A stretch of DNA of 64,000 bases from an uncultured Prevotellaceae bacterium. Lineage in GTDB: Bacteria > Bacteroidota > Bacteroidia > Bacteroidales > Muribaculaceae. Below, piece after piece: positions 34,017 to 41,891 of the stretch. Location of the stretch: NCBI GenBank assembly GCA_947165675.1, contig CAMVBJ010000016.1, positions 1-64,000 on the forward strand, read 5' to 3'. The translations under genes were made by a program, and so were the position numbers. The notes below the pieces were generated by a model. It saw nothing but the letters and a program-made list of their open reading frames with translations, had not been told where the DNA came from and made no database searches. Within the stretch, counting starts at the first letter, position 1; every line of letters begins with the position of its first letter.

Positions 34017-34982
34017 ATGGGACTGTTCAAGAAATTATTTTCCCGCGAGAAGAAAGAGACGCTCGACAAGGGCCTGGAAAAGACCAAACAAGGTGTGTTT
34101 GAGAAAATCAAGCATGCGGTAGCTGGCAAATCTACCGTCGATGACGACGTGCTCGACAACCTGGAGGAAGTGTTTGTCACCAGCGATGTGGGTGTCGATA
34201 CCACCGTCAAAATCATTGACCGGCTGCAGGCCCGCGTGGCCCGTGACAAGTATGTAGGCACGGGCGAGCTGAACGAGCTGCTGTGTGATGAAATCTCCCA
34301 GATGCTGGCCGACAACAACAATGCCGAGCTTGAGGACTTCACTGTACCCGAGAATCAGAAGCCTTACGTCATCATGGTCGTAGGCGTGAACGGCGTGGGC
34401 AAGACGACCACCATCGGCAAGCTGGCTTACCAGTTCAAGCAGGCTGGCAACAACGTTGTGCTGGGCGCGGCCGACACCTATCGTGCAGCTGCCGACGAAC
34501 AGCTCGAGATATGGGGCAACCGCGTGGGTGTTCCCGTCATCAAGCACAAGATGGGCACCGACCCTGCAGCAGTGGCCTATGATGCCGTGCAAAGTGCAGT
34601 AGCCCAGAAGGCCGATGTCGTCATTATTGATACCGCAGGCCGCCTACACAATAACGTGAGCCTGATGAACCAGTTAACCAAGATCAAGAACACCATGCGC
34701 AAGGTGCTGCCCGAGGCTCCCCAAGAGGTACTGCTCGTGCTCGACGGATCGACAGGGCAAAACGCCTTTGAGCAAGCCAAACAGTTCTCGGCAGCGACCG
34801 AGGTCAATGCTCTCGCTATCACCAAACTTGACGGCACCGCCAAGGGCGGAGTGGTCATCGGTGTAAGTGATCAGTTCCAGATTCCCGTTAAGTACATCGG
34901 CCTGGGCGAACAGATGACCGACTTACAGATCTTCAACAAGCGAGAGTTTGTAAAATCGCTGTTTGGGGTCTCGAAAGAGTAA
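34017..34982 (+). CDS. ftsY: Signal recognition particle receptor FtsY
   Basis: 321 residues: an NG-only form with a short basic/amphipathic N-terminus (MGLFKKLFSREKKETLDKG) instead of the long acidic A domain of E. coli. N-domain helices precede the SRP GTPase: G1 GVNGVGKTTTIGKLA, the DTYRAAADEQL block, G3 DTAGRLHNNVSLMNQL, G4 TKLDGTAKGGVV and the closing GLGEQMTDLQIFNKREFV. It docks ribosome-SRP complexes at the membrane for co-translational targeting. rimO follows 42 bp downstream and may be co-transcribed. Confidence 0.97.
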   Translation: MGLFKKLFSREKKETLDKGLEKTKQGVFEKIKHAVAGKSTVDDDVLDNLEEVFVTSDVGVDTTVKIIDRLQARVARDKYVGTGELNELLCDEISQMLADNNNAELEDFTVPENQKPYVIMVVGVNGVGKTTTIGKLAYQFKQAGNNVVLGAADTYRAAADEQLEIWGNRVGVPVIKHKMGTDPAAVAYDAVQSAVAQKADVVIIDTAGRLHNNVSLMNQLTKIKNTMRKVLPEAPQEVLLVLDGSTGQNAFEQAKQFSAATEVNALAITKLDGTAKGGVVIGVSDQFQIPVKYIGLGEQMTDLQIFNKREFVKSLFGVSKE

Positions 34983-35024
34983 TGAATAAACGGAAGGAAC
35001 GGATGTAACGGAAACGAGGGACGC

Positions 35025-36320
35025 ATGAGGAAGAATAAGATAGACATCATTTCGCTGGGATGTTCCAAAAACCTTGTGGACAGTGAGCACTTGTTACGTC
35101 AATTCCAAGCAGCAGGCTACCAAGTCACCCACAATAGCGACCGCATTGACGGCGAGACAGTTGTGGTGAACACCTGCGGCTTTATTGCCGATGCCCAGCA
35201 GGAATCGATTGACACTATCCTGCGCATGGGTCAAGCCAAGCGTGAAGGCAAGATCCGCAACCTGTTTGTGATGGGATGCTTGTCCGAGCGGTTCCGTGCC
35301 GATCTGGTTGATGCGTTGCCTGAGGTAGACAGGATGTATGGCAAATTTGACTGGAAAACCATGCTGGCCGACCTGGGTCAAGCCTACCGAGACGACCTGG
35401 CCAATGAGCGCTGTCTGACCACACCCAACCATTACTGTTATTTAAAGATTTCGGAAGGTTGCAACCGTTTCTGCGCCTTCTGTGCCATCCCGCTTATCAC
35501 AGGTCGTCACACATCGGTACCGATGCCGCTGCTGCTCGACGAAGTTCAGCGGCTGGCCTCTGGTGGTGTGAAGGAATTCAACATCATCGCTCAAGATTTA
35601 TCATCATACGGCATGGATCTGGAAGGGCGCATGATGTTACCCGAACTTATTGACCGCATGGCCGATATCGAAGGTGTGGAATGGATACGCCTGCATTACG
35701 CCTACCCCACCCAATTCCCCCTTGACATCCTGCCTGTAATGGCCAACCGTCCAAATGTATGTTCCTATCTGGACATCGCATTGCAGCACATCAGCGACAA
35801 GGTGCTGACCAACATGCGCCGCCACATCAGTCGCCAGGAGACACTGGATCTGATAGATCGGCTGCGCCGTGAGGTGCCAGGCATCCATATCCGCACAACA
35901 TTGATGGTCGGCTTCCCTGGCGAGGGAGAAAAGGAATTTGAGGAACTGTTGGATTTCACACGCAAGGCACGGTTTGAACGCATGGGCGCATTTGCCTACA
36001 GCGAGGAAGCTGGCACATGGGCTGCCGAACACCTTGACGACAATATTCCCGACGAGGTAAAGCAGGACCGCTTGCAACAGCTGATGGCCCTGCAAGAGGA
36101 AATCTCCATGGATATTCAGCAGCAGAAGGTGGGCCAGACGCTGCGTGTCATCGTGGACCGTGAGGAGGAAGATTACTACGTGGGACGCACCGAGTGGGAT
36201 AGCCCAGAAGTAGATCCCGAGGTGCTTATCAGCAAGGACAAGCCCCTTACCGTGGGCGAGTTTGCACAAGTGCGTATTACCGAGGCACTGCCGTTTGAGT
36301 TGTTTGGTGTCAGTCTTTAG
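35025..36320 (+). CDS. rimO: Ribosomal protein S12 methylthiotransferase RimO
   Basis: 431 residues. An N-terminal UPF0004 domain (IDIISLGCSKNLVDSEHLLRQF, VVVNTCGFIADAQQESIDTIL, FVMGCLSERFR) supplies the three Cys of the auxiliary cluster. The radical-SAM motif is KISEGCNRFCAFCAIPLITGRHTSVP, with CxxxCxxC, and a C-terminal TRAM domain ends EALPFELFGVSL. It adds a methylthio group to the conserved Asp of S12. The spacing to ftsY suggests one transcript. The end lies just before a REP-like hairpin. Confidence 0.96.
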   Translation: MRKNKIDIISLGCSKNLVDSEHLLRQFQAAGYQVTHNSDRIDGETVVVNTCGFIADAQQESIDTILRMGQAKREGKIRNLFVMGCLSERFRADLVDALPEVDRMYGKFDWKTMLADLGQAYRDDLANERCLTTPNHYCYLKISEGCNRFCAFCAIPLITGRHTSVPMPLLLDEVQRLASGGVKEFNIIAQDLSSYGMDLEGRMMLPELIDRMADIEGVEWIRLHYAYPTQFPLDILPVMANRPNVCSYLDIALQHISDKVLTNMRRHISRQETLDLIDRLRREVPGIHIRTTLMVGFPGEGEKEFEELLDFTRKARFERMGAFAYSEEAGTWAAEHLDDNIPDEVKQDRLQQLMALQEEISMDIQQQKVGQTLRVIVDREEEDYYVGRTEWDSPEVDPEVLISKDKPLTVGEFAQVRITEALPFELFGVSL

Positions 36321-36337
36321 GTTTTAGGATGGGGGTT

Positions 36338-36369
36338 GCCGCGACGGAGCCGCGGCACACGTTGACCCT
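36338..36369. repeat. REP-like hairpin module, copy A
   Basis: GCCGCG (36338-36343), then CGCGGC (36351-36356), followed by ACACGTTGACCCT. A matching unit at 39764 has GCCGTG and CACGGC with ACATGTTAACCCT: the stem has covaried and the trailer is kept. Confidence 0.6.
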
Positions 36370-36561
36370 ATCCTGCGGATTAGGTTATAGTGGGAAGGAG
36401 TCGAATATGCAAACGATTGCACAATAATTTGAAGATTTTTTTTCTTTTAATTAATGTATTTGTTGATAATAGTATTAATTTTGAGCGACTTTAAAAGTTT
36501 CAGGTAAACCATAAGAACAAACCAACTTTAATGTTTAACTAAATAATCAAAATTTACAAGC

Positions 36562-39081
36562 ATGAAAAAATTAACGTTAATTTTCTCGATGTTGATTGCC
36601 CTCGTTGGCTTGAATGCCAATGCGGCAATGTACCTTGTGGGCAGTGAGCCACTGGGTAAAGGCTGGGATCCCAGTAAAGGTATCGAAATGACCGATAATG
36701 GTGATGGCACCTACACCTATGATGTTGTCATTAACGGTGATGTATGGTTCTGCTTTGCAGATGGCCTTACTCCTGGTAACAGTAACGAAGATTGGAGCGT
36801 ATTCAATGGTCAGTATCGTTATGGTCCTACTGGTGGTGTTGACCAGACGGTCACCGCTACGGAATGGACTACGACACAGAAACAAGGCAACGGAAATGGT
36901 TCTTACAAGTTCCATGGATCTGGCGATAAGTACACCGTAACTTTCGACAAAACCAACCTCAAGTTCAAGATTGACGGTTATGTTGAGCCCGTCGTTTATG
37001 AGTCATTCACAGTTGCTGGCAACAATGCCGACATCTTTGGCGCAGAGTGGAATGTAACGCTCACCGAGAATGACATGACTCTGGATGAGACTGACGGTCT
37101 GTACAAGCTGGTAAAGGAGAACGTTGAGATCACCAACGCTCCCTACACCCTGTACTACAAGGTAGCCGCTAACCACGCTTGGGGCGAGAGCTGGGGTAAC
37201 CCCGAAGGCCCCAGCGGCAATCAGGACTATGTGTTCAACGAAAACGGCACCTACGACCTGACGTTCAAGTTCAACTTTGACACCAAGGAGGTTACCCTTG
37301 AGGCTGTTCAGACCCAGGTTGGTCCCGAAATTGATCCTTACACTGGCAAGCTCTACATGGTGGGCAATGTCAACGACAATGCTTGGAATCCTGCTAATGG
37401 TATTGCAATGCTTACCGAAGACGAGGACACCTTCACCCTGGCTAACGTCGAAATCAAGGATGCTGGTGATGGCTTCGGCTACTTCAGCTTCATGGCAGTG
37501 CTTGGCACAGGCGCTGAGAGCTGGCCTGCTGATGGCTACCGCATCGGCGCAGCAGAGGATGCTACTCTCGCTACCCTCAATGAGTACAACAATCTGGGCG
37601 GTTTCGGCACAACTGGTGCTTTCAAGGTTGAACCCGGCTACTACAATGTAACCGTAGTGCTGAGTGGTGGCGAAAACGGCTACCTCATGCTCACTGCTGG
37701 CCAGGCACCTCAACCCGTTGTTGATGACGTTTACATCATCGGTGACGTGAACAACATCGGTTGGAGCGCTACCCAGGGCGTGAAGATGACTCTGAACGAG
37801 GGCATCTACACCGCTGAGATCACCACCCAGAACCAGGGTGACCTGGGCGTGGCTTACTTCGGCTTCACCAAGAAGCTGGCCGAGGTTGACGACTCAACCG
37901 CATGGGATGTTATCGCTCCCTTCCGCTTCGGTCCCGTGAGCGAAGATGCATTTGTAATGACGGAGGAACTGCTCAACGTCAACTGCGACCTGGCTACCGA
38001 TGGCAGCTACAACTCAATCGCCATCCCCGCCGGCACTTGGACTGTTACTGTTGACCTGGTTAACAACAAGTTCGCCATCAACGGCACTTGGCCTACCGAC
38101 ACTGTTATCCCCGAGCCCACTACCGACGTTTACATCATCGGTGACGTGAACAACATTGGTTGGAGCGCTACCCAGGGCGTGAAGATGACTCTGAACGAGG
38201 GCATCTACACCGCTGAGATCACCACCCAGAACCAGGGTGACCTGGGCGTGGCTTACTTCGGCTTCACCAAGAAGCTGGCCGAGGTTGACGACTCAACCGC
38301 ATGGGATGTTATCGCTCCCTTCCGCTTCGGTCCCGTGAGCGAAGATGCATTTGTAATGACGGAGGAACTGCTCAACGTCAACTGCGACCTGGCTACCGAT
38401 GGCAGCTACAACTCAATCGCCATCCCCGCCGGCACTTGGACTGTTACTGTTGACCTGGTTAACAACAAGTTCGCCATCAACGGCGAGTGGCCCAGCGTTG
38501 AGCCCGAGCACTATGACGGTGACGTTTACATCATGGGTGAGGTTAACGACAACGGTGGCTGGTTCACCAACAAGGGCGTGAAGATGACCCGCGATGCCGA
38601 GAATAACGTTTACACCGCTACCATCACCACCGCTGGTGAGAACATCCCCGAAGGCGAGGAAGTTGGTTACAGCTACTTCAGCTTCACCAAGCAGCTTGCT
38701 GAGGGCGAAGCCGACTGGGAAGCAATCGCTCCCTACCGCTTCGGTGCTGTGAGCGAGGGTGACTTCCTTGTAACTGAAGAGTTGCTTGGCGAGACCTTGG
38801 CCCTTGAGAATGGTGGCGATGCTTATAAGATCCCCGCTGGCGAGTGGAACCTGACCCTGAGCGTTGACAAAATGACCCTCGTTATCGAGAAAGTTGCCAG
38901 CGTTATCCGTGGTGATGTAAACAAGGATGGCAAGGTCAACATCTCTGACGTGACCTCTTTGATCGACTTGCTGCTGAGTGGTGGAGAGATGATTCCCGAA
39001 GGTGACTGCAACCAGGACGGCGCCATGAACATCTCTGACGTTACTGCTCTGATTGACTACCTGCTGGGTGGCAACTGGTAA
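36562..39081 (+). CDS. Secreted SusE/SusF-like multi-module protein with dockerin-like tail
   Basis: 839 residues. After a signal peptide (MKKLTLIFSMLIALVGLNANA) come about six ~120-residue beta modules of the type [Y-x-x-G-x-x-x-x-x-W-x-x-x-x-G-(I/V)-x-M], e.g. AMYLVGSEPLGKGWDPSKGIEM, LYMVGNVNDNAWNPANGIAM, VYIIGDVNNIGWSATQGVKM (twice) and VYIMGEVNDNGGWFTNKGVKM. They resemble SusE/SusF starch-binding modules, so glycan binding at the cell surface is likely; there is no SusC or SusD beside it. Modules 4 and 5 are near-identical at DNA level. The C-terminus has two dockerin-like repeats (GDVNKDGKVNISDVTSLID and GDCNQDGAMNISDVTALID). The signal lacks a lipobox Cys, unlike SusE. Confidence 0.78.
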   Translation: MKKLTLIFSMLIALVGLNANAAMYLVGSEPLGKGWDPSKGIEMTDNGDGTYTYDVVINGDVWFCFADGLTPGNSNEDWSVFNGQYRYGPTGGVDQTVTATEWTTTQKQGNGNGSYKFHGSGDKYTVTFDKTNLKFKIDGYVEPVVYESFTVAGNNADIFGAEWNVTLTENDMTLDETDGLYKLVKENVEITNAPYTLYYKVAANHAWGESWGNPEGPSGNQDYVFNENGTYDLTFKFNFDTKEVTLEAVQTQVGPEIDPYTGKLYMVGNVNDNAWNPANGIAMLTEDEDTFTLANVEIKDAGDGFGYFSFMAVLGTGAESWPADGYRIGAAEDATLATLNEYNNLGGFGTTGAFKVEPGYYNVTVVLSGGENGYLMLTAGQAPQPVVDDVYIIGDVNNIGWSATQGVKMTLNEGIYTAEITTQNQGDLGVAYFGFTKKLAEVDDSTAWDVIAPFRFGPVSEDAFVMTEELLNVNCDLATDGSYNSIAIPAGTWTVTVDLVNNKFAINGTWPTDTVIPEPTTDVYIIGDVNNIGWSATQGVKMTLNEGIYTAEITTQNQGDLGVAYFGFTKKLAEVDDSTAWDVIAPFRFGPVSEDAFVMTEELLNVNCDLATDGSYNSIAIPAGTWTVTVDLVNNKFAINGEWPSVEPEHYDGDVYIMGEVNDNGGWFTNKGVKMTRDAENNVYTATITTAGENIPEGEEVGYSYFSFTKQLAEGEADWEAIAPYRFGAVSEGDFLVTEELLGETLALENGGDAYKIPAGEWNLTLSVDKMTLVIEKVASVIRGDVNKDGKVNISDVTSLIDLLLSGGEMIPEGDCNQDGAMNISDVTALIDYLLGGNW
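37726..38484 (+). repeat. Tandem 399-bp-period duplication inside the SusE/F-like gene
   Basis: 37726-38085 and 38125-38484 are 360-bp copies that differ, by my reading, at one base (C/T in the codon of NNIGW). The period is 399 bp, exactly 133 codons, so the frame is kept. The 39-bp linkers between modules differ. Confidence 0.92.
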
Positions 39082-39084
39082 TTC

Positions 39085-39160
39085 ATCGTTAATCATTAAC
39101 GATAAACCCGATTAATTAATCAGGGTCTGCAGCGATGAGCTTGCGGACCCTGATTAATTC
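39085..39160 (+). terminator. Hairpins ending the SusE/F-like gene
   Basis: ATCGTTAAT-C-ATTAACGAT (39085-39103) is followed by a 16-bp stem ATTAATCAGGGTCTGC / GCGGACCCTGATTAAT (39115-39158). It can also serve the convergent Dabb gene at 39182. T-runs are poor. Confidence 0.6.
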
Positions 39161-39181
39161 TATGGGATCTACAATAGGGGA

Positions 39182-39475
39182 TCAACAGTTGTAGTCCACG
39201 CAGGCACGGAGCTGCTTGACATCCTTGATAATGGAAGCGGCAGCCAGATGGGCGGGATGCTGGGCATAGGTAGCCACGTCGGCCATCGTTGGCACAACTG
39301 CTGTGAGTACAATATCCCAGTCCTCGACGGGATTCTGATTGAGTGCAACCTCAATGGACTGGAGCACGTCTATCTGCTCGGGGAGCGCTTCGAGCGCGTC
39401 CTTGAAACGCAGGGCAACCTCACGACGCACATCATCGCTACCCTGAAGCTTGAACATTACTATATGCTTGGTCAT
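39182..39475 (-). CDS. Dabb-family (stress-responsive A/B barrel) protein
   Basis: 97 residues, the normal size. MTKHIVMFKLQGSDDVRREVALRFKDALEALPEQIDVLQSIEVALN shows the H-IVMF-x strand and VLQSIEVG-like strand of the dimeric alpha/beta barrel. DWDIVLTAVVPTMADVATYAQHPAHLA gives the family D-x-x-L-x-x-F..L..Y..HP-H pattern. Family members include plant stress proteins and a few cyclases; no enzymatic role can be assigned here. Confidence 0.88.
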   Translation of the reverse strand: MTKHIVMFKLQGSDDVRREVALRFKDALEALPEQIDVLQSIEVALNQNPVEDWDIVLTAVVPTMADVATYAQHPAHLAAASIIKDVKQLRACVDYNC

Positions 39476-39709
39476 GTTGTTAGTTAATAGTTAATAGTTA
39501 ATTTAAGTTTCGCAAGTTGTTAACTTGCTCACTGCATAATGTTTATATAAACTTGGCTGCGTCTCAGCAAATCAAGCAAGCTTGTTTGCTTTCGACTTGC
39601 ACAAGTTTTAAGGGTTAATGTTTAATGAAAAATGCCTTCCATTTTAAGGAAACATTTATAAATCACATGCTGGCAAGATCTTTAACCATTAACCTTTATC
39701 CTTTATCCT

Positions 39710-39746
39710 CAAGTTTTTAAAGTGGCTCAGCTACTTTAAAAACTTG
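39710..39746. repeat. 14-bp-arm inverted repeat in the 39476-39871 gap
   Basis: CAAGTTTTTAAAGT (39710-39723) and ACTTTAAAAACTTG (39733-39746) with a 9-nt loop. The ~400-bp gap contains this, a REP-like hairpin at 39764 and the rplI terminator, and no gene. Confidence 0.5.
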
Positions 39747-39763
39747 AATAGTAAATAGTTGTA

Positions 39764-39795
39764 GCCGTGACGGGGCCACGGCACATGTTAACCCT
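39764..39795. repeat. REP-like hairpin module, copy B
   Basis: GCCGTG (39764-39769) and CACGGC (39777-39782), followed by ACATGTTAACCCT. It is the partner of 36338 with a compensated base pair in the stem. Confidence 0.6.
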
Positions 39796-39814
39796 GAGGG
39801 GTAATGTTATTATA

Positions 39815-39848
39815 AAAAGTCACCGGCCTTGTGGAGAGGGCCGGTGTC
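39815..39848 (-). terminator. Terminator of the rpsF-rpsR-rplI operon
   Basis: On the minus strand CACCGGCC, a loop of ~10 nt, GGCCGGTG, then ACTTTTTAT. It starts 24 bp past the rplI stop codon. Confidence 0.8.
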
Positions 39849-39871
39849 TTCATCGTTATCATGTTGTTTTA

Positions 39872-40474
39872 TTATTCAGCAGCGGGAGCTTCCTCGGCGG
39901 GAGCTTCACCCTCGGCGGGAGCCTCGGCCTCCTCAGCACCTTCCTCGGCAGCCTTAGCGGCAGCGAGTGCAGCCTGATGAGCAGCCTCCTCGGCCTTGCG
40001 AGCAGCACGCTCGGCAGCGAGTTCCTCGGCATTCTCGGCAATCACCTCGAAGGGAATCTCAACAGCAACCTCCTTGTGCAAGCGCACGATACCCGTGTAC
40101 TTGCCAGGGGTCTTGATGCTCTCATGCACGCTGACGATCTTACGGTCAACATTGTGACCAGCAGCGAGCAGAGCCTCATGTACCTGAGCTGCACCTACAC
40201 TACCGTAGATAGTGCCCGTGGGACTAACCTTAACGGGGATGGTGAGCGAAACGCCCTCAAATGCCTTGGCAGCCTCTTCGGCATCAGCCTTCACCTTAGC
40301 CAGCTTGTGAGCCTGCTGACGCAAGTTCTCGGCATGGATCTTCAATGCGCTGGGAGTAGCCAGGACAGCCTTACCCTGGGGAATGAGATAGTTGCGGCCA
40401 TAGCCGTTCTTCACTTCCACGACGTCGTTCTTGAAACCAAGATTGACGATATCTTCTTTCAAAATAATCTTCAT
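39872..40474 (-). CDS. rplI: 50S ribosomal protein L9 with long acidic tail
   Basis: 200 residues versus ~150 for typical L9. The canonical part starts MKIILKEDIVNLGFKNDVVEVKNGYGRNYLIPQGKAVLAT with the L9 signature G-x(2)-[GN]-x(4)-V-x(2)-G-Y/xxN-[FY]L, and includes the connecting helix. The C-domain is followed by ~50 residues rich in Ala, Glu and Pro (EEGAEEAEAPAEGEAPAEE). L9 links the L1 stalk base to neighbouring ribosomes and helps keep the reading frame. It is the last gene of the S6-S18-L9 operon. Confidence 0.96.
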   Translation of the reverse strand: MKIILKEDIVNLGFKNDVVEVKNGYGRNYLIPQGKAVLATPSALKIHAENLRQQAHKLAKVKADAEEAAKAFEGVSLTIPVKVSPTGTIYGSVGAAQVHEALLAAGHNVDRKIVSVHESIKTPGKYTGIVRLHKEVAVEIPFEVIAENAEELAAERAARKAEEAAHQAALAAAKAAEEGAEEAEAPAEGEAPAEEAPAAE

Positions 40475-40506
40475 AGTTTGATTCCTCCTTTGTGTAATCG
40501 TGTTGT

Positions 40507-40794
40507 TTATTTCATCAAGTCGGTCACATAGGGCAGCAATGCCAGATGACGGGCACGCTTAACGGCCTTGGCCACGCGACGCTGGAACTTCAGCGAAGTA
40601 CCGGTGATGCGACGGGGCAGGATCTTGCCTTGCTCGTTGAGGAACTTCTTCAAGAATTCGGGATCCTTGTAGTCGATGTACTTGATACCACTACGTTTGA
40701 AACGGCAGTATTTCTTCTTGCGGGTGTCAACTGACAGCGGAGTCAGATAACGGATTTCGCCCTGATTGTTGGGCCTCATTTGTTCTTGTGCCAT
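40507..40794 (-). CDS. rpsR: 30S ribosomal protein S18
   Basis: 95 residues. The core [53 protein letters not shown] is complete. An N-terminal stretch ([30 protein letters not shown]) is as in other Bacteroidetes S18. S18 pairs with S6 on the platform of the 30S subunit. It lies between rpsF and rplI. Confidence 0.98.
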   Translation of the reverse strand: MAQEQMRPNNQGEIRYLTPLSVDTRKKKYCRFKRSGIKYIDYKDPEFLKKFLNEQGKILPRRITGTSLKFQRRVAKAVKRARHLALLPYVTDLMK

Positions 40795-40835
40795 AGTTTT
40801 ACTTCCTTAATTAAGTTTTACTCATTTGGTTTTTC

Positions 40836-41267
40836 TCATGCCTCGGCAGCGGTTGCCTCTTCAGCCTTGGGAGCCTCTTCCACTGCTACGGGAGCAGCCT
40901 CGGCGGCAGATTCTTGAGCGGCGCGCTCTTCCTGCTTGGCCTTGCGTACGGCGCGACGCTTAACAGCGTACTCGGCAGCGTACTTGTCCAGACGGAAAGT
41001 GAGGAAGCGGATCACCTTCTCATCGCGGCGGTAAGCGGTTTCCAGCTTGTTCACGATGGTGGGGTCGCCGTCAAACTCAATCAGGGTGTAAAAACCAGTG
41101 TTCTTGTTCTCGATGGGATATGCAAGCTTGCGCAATCCCCAGTTCTCTTCGTTCTCGATGGTGCTGCCATTGTCGGTGAGCACTTTCTTGAACTTTTCTA
41201 CCGTTTCCTTCATCTGATCATCAGACAAAACGGGAGTCAAAATGAAAACGGTTTCGTATTTGTTCAT
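40836..41267 (-). CDS. rpsF: 30S ribosomal protein S6 with acidic tail
   Basis: 143 residues. [30 protein letters not shown] and [24 protein letters not shown] identify it; [27 protein letters not shown] follows. The last ~30 residues are Ala/Glu-rich ([20 protein letters not shown]), comparable to the tails of L9 and IF-3 here. It forms a dimer with S18. In several phyla the S6:S18 complex represses the operon through an mRNA leader; I cannot confirm such a site. Confidence 0.97.
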   Translation of the reverse strand: MNKYETVFILTPVLSDDQMKETVEKFKKVLTDNGSTIENEENWGLRKLAYPIENKNTGFYTLIEFDGDPTIVNKLETAYRRDEKVIRFLTFRLDKYAAEYAVKRRAVRKAKQEERAAQESAAEAAPVAVEEAPKAEEATAAEA

Positions 41268-41316
41268 AAATCGCTAAAAATAAATTGATTAATAAAAGTT
41301 TCGCTAAAAAGCGGGG

Positions 41317-41324
41317 CAAAGTTA
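41317..41324 (-). promoter_or_regulatory. Promoter box of the rpsF operon
   Basis: TAACTTTG on the minus strand; the ~50-nt leader carries a direct repeat of CGCTAAAAA (plus-strand view) that might form part of a ribosomal-protein binding site. Confidence 0.5.
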
Positions 41325-41413
41325 CAAAACTTTTCCCAACTGGCAATGCTTTAAGCGCATTTTTCTTGATTTTCTCTATATTTCAGGCTTTACAGTCGGG
41401 CATCGAGCATCGG

Positions 41414-41854
41414 TTATCGGCCAATGGCGATATTGATGACGCGAATGTACTCCTGCATAGGATAGAGGCCGACAACCTCCTTGGGCTCACCATTAATCGG
41501 ACAGATGAGAAGATAAGGGATACTGCGTATCTGGAACACGCTTGCGATGTCGGGATTCTTATCAACATTGATACGATAGAAATCCACGGTTCCCTGATAA
41601 TGATGGGCGAGATCGCGCAGGATGGGCTCCAAGCGCTTGCAGGGCTTGCACCAGTCGGCATAAAAGCCCACAACGACAGGACGTTCACCCTTCATGGTCC
41701 ACTCACGGGCGCTCCAATCGGCAATGACCTCCTTGAACATATCCTGATTAATGGAATGGACGGTATAAACAGTATCCACCTCCCCTGCAAGCTGTTGAGC
41801 ATTGGCAACAACAGCAGACAGCGCCAAAATGAGGACAAAGAATAGCTTCTTCAC
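41414..41854 (-). CDS. Periplasmic thioredoxin-family protein
   Basis: 146 residues. A signal peptide (MKKLFFVLILALSAVVANAQ) precedes a thioredoxin fold with the active site VVVGFYADWCKPCKRLEPILRDL (CKPC) and the cis-Pro loop RSIPYLLICPINGEP. It probably reduces or exchanges disulphides in the periplasm. The middle Lys-Pro and the SIPYLL loop are like Bacteroidetes TlpA-less thioredoxins. It lies 37 bp downstream of the DUF4301 gene on the same strand and may share its transcript. Confidence 0.9.
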   Translation of the reverse strand: MKKLFFVLILALSAVVANAQQLAGEVDTVYTVHSINQDMFKEVIADWSAREWTMKGERPVVVGFYADWCKPCKRLEPILRDLAHHYQGTVDFYRINVDKNPDIASVFQIRSIPYLLICPINGEPKEVVGLYPMQEYIRVINIAIGR

Positions 41855-41891
41855 TGTAAACTATCAACTGTAAATATTAACAAGGCCGAGC

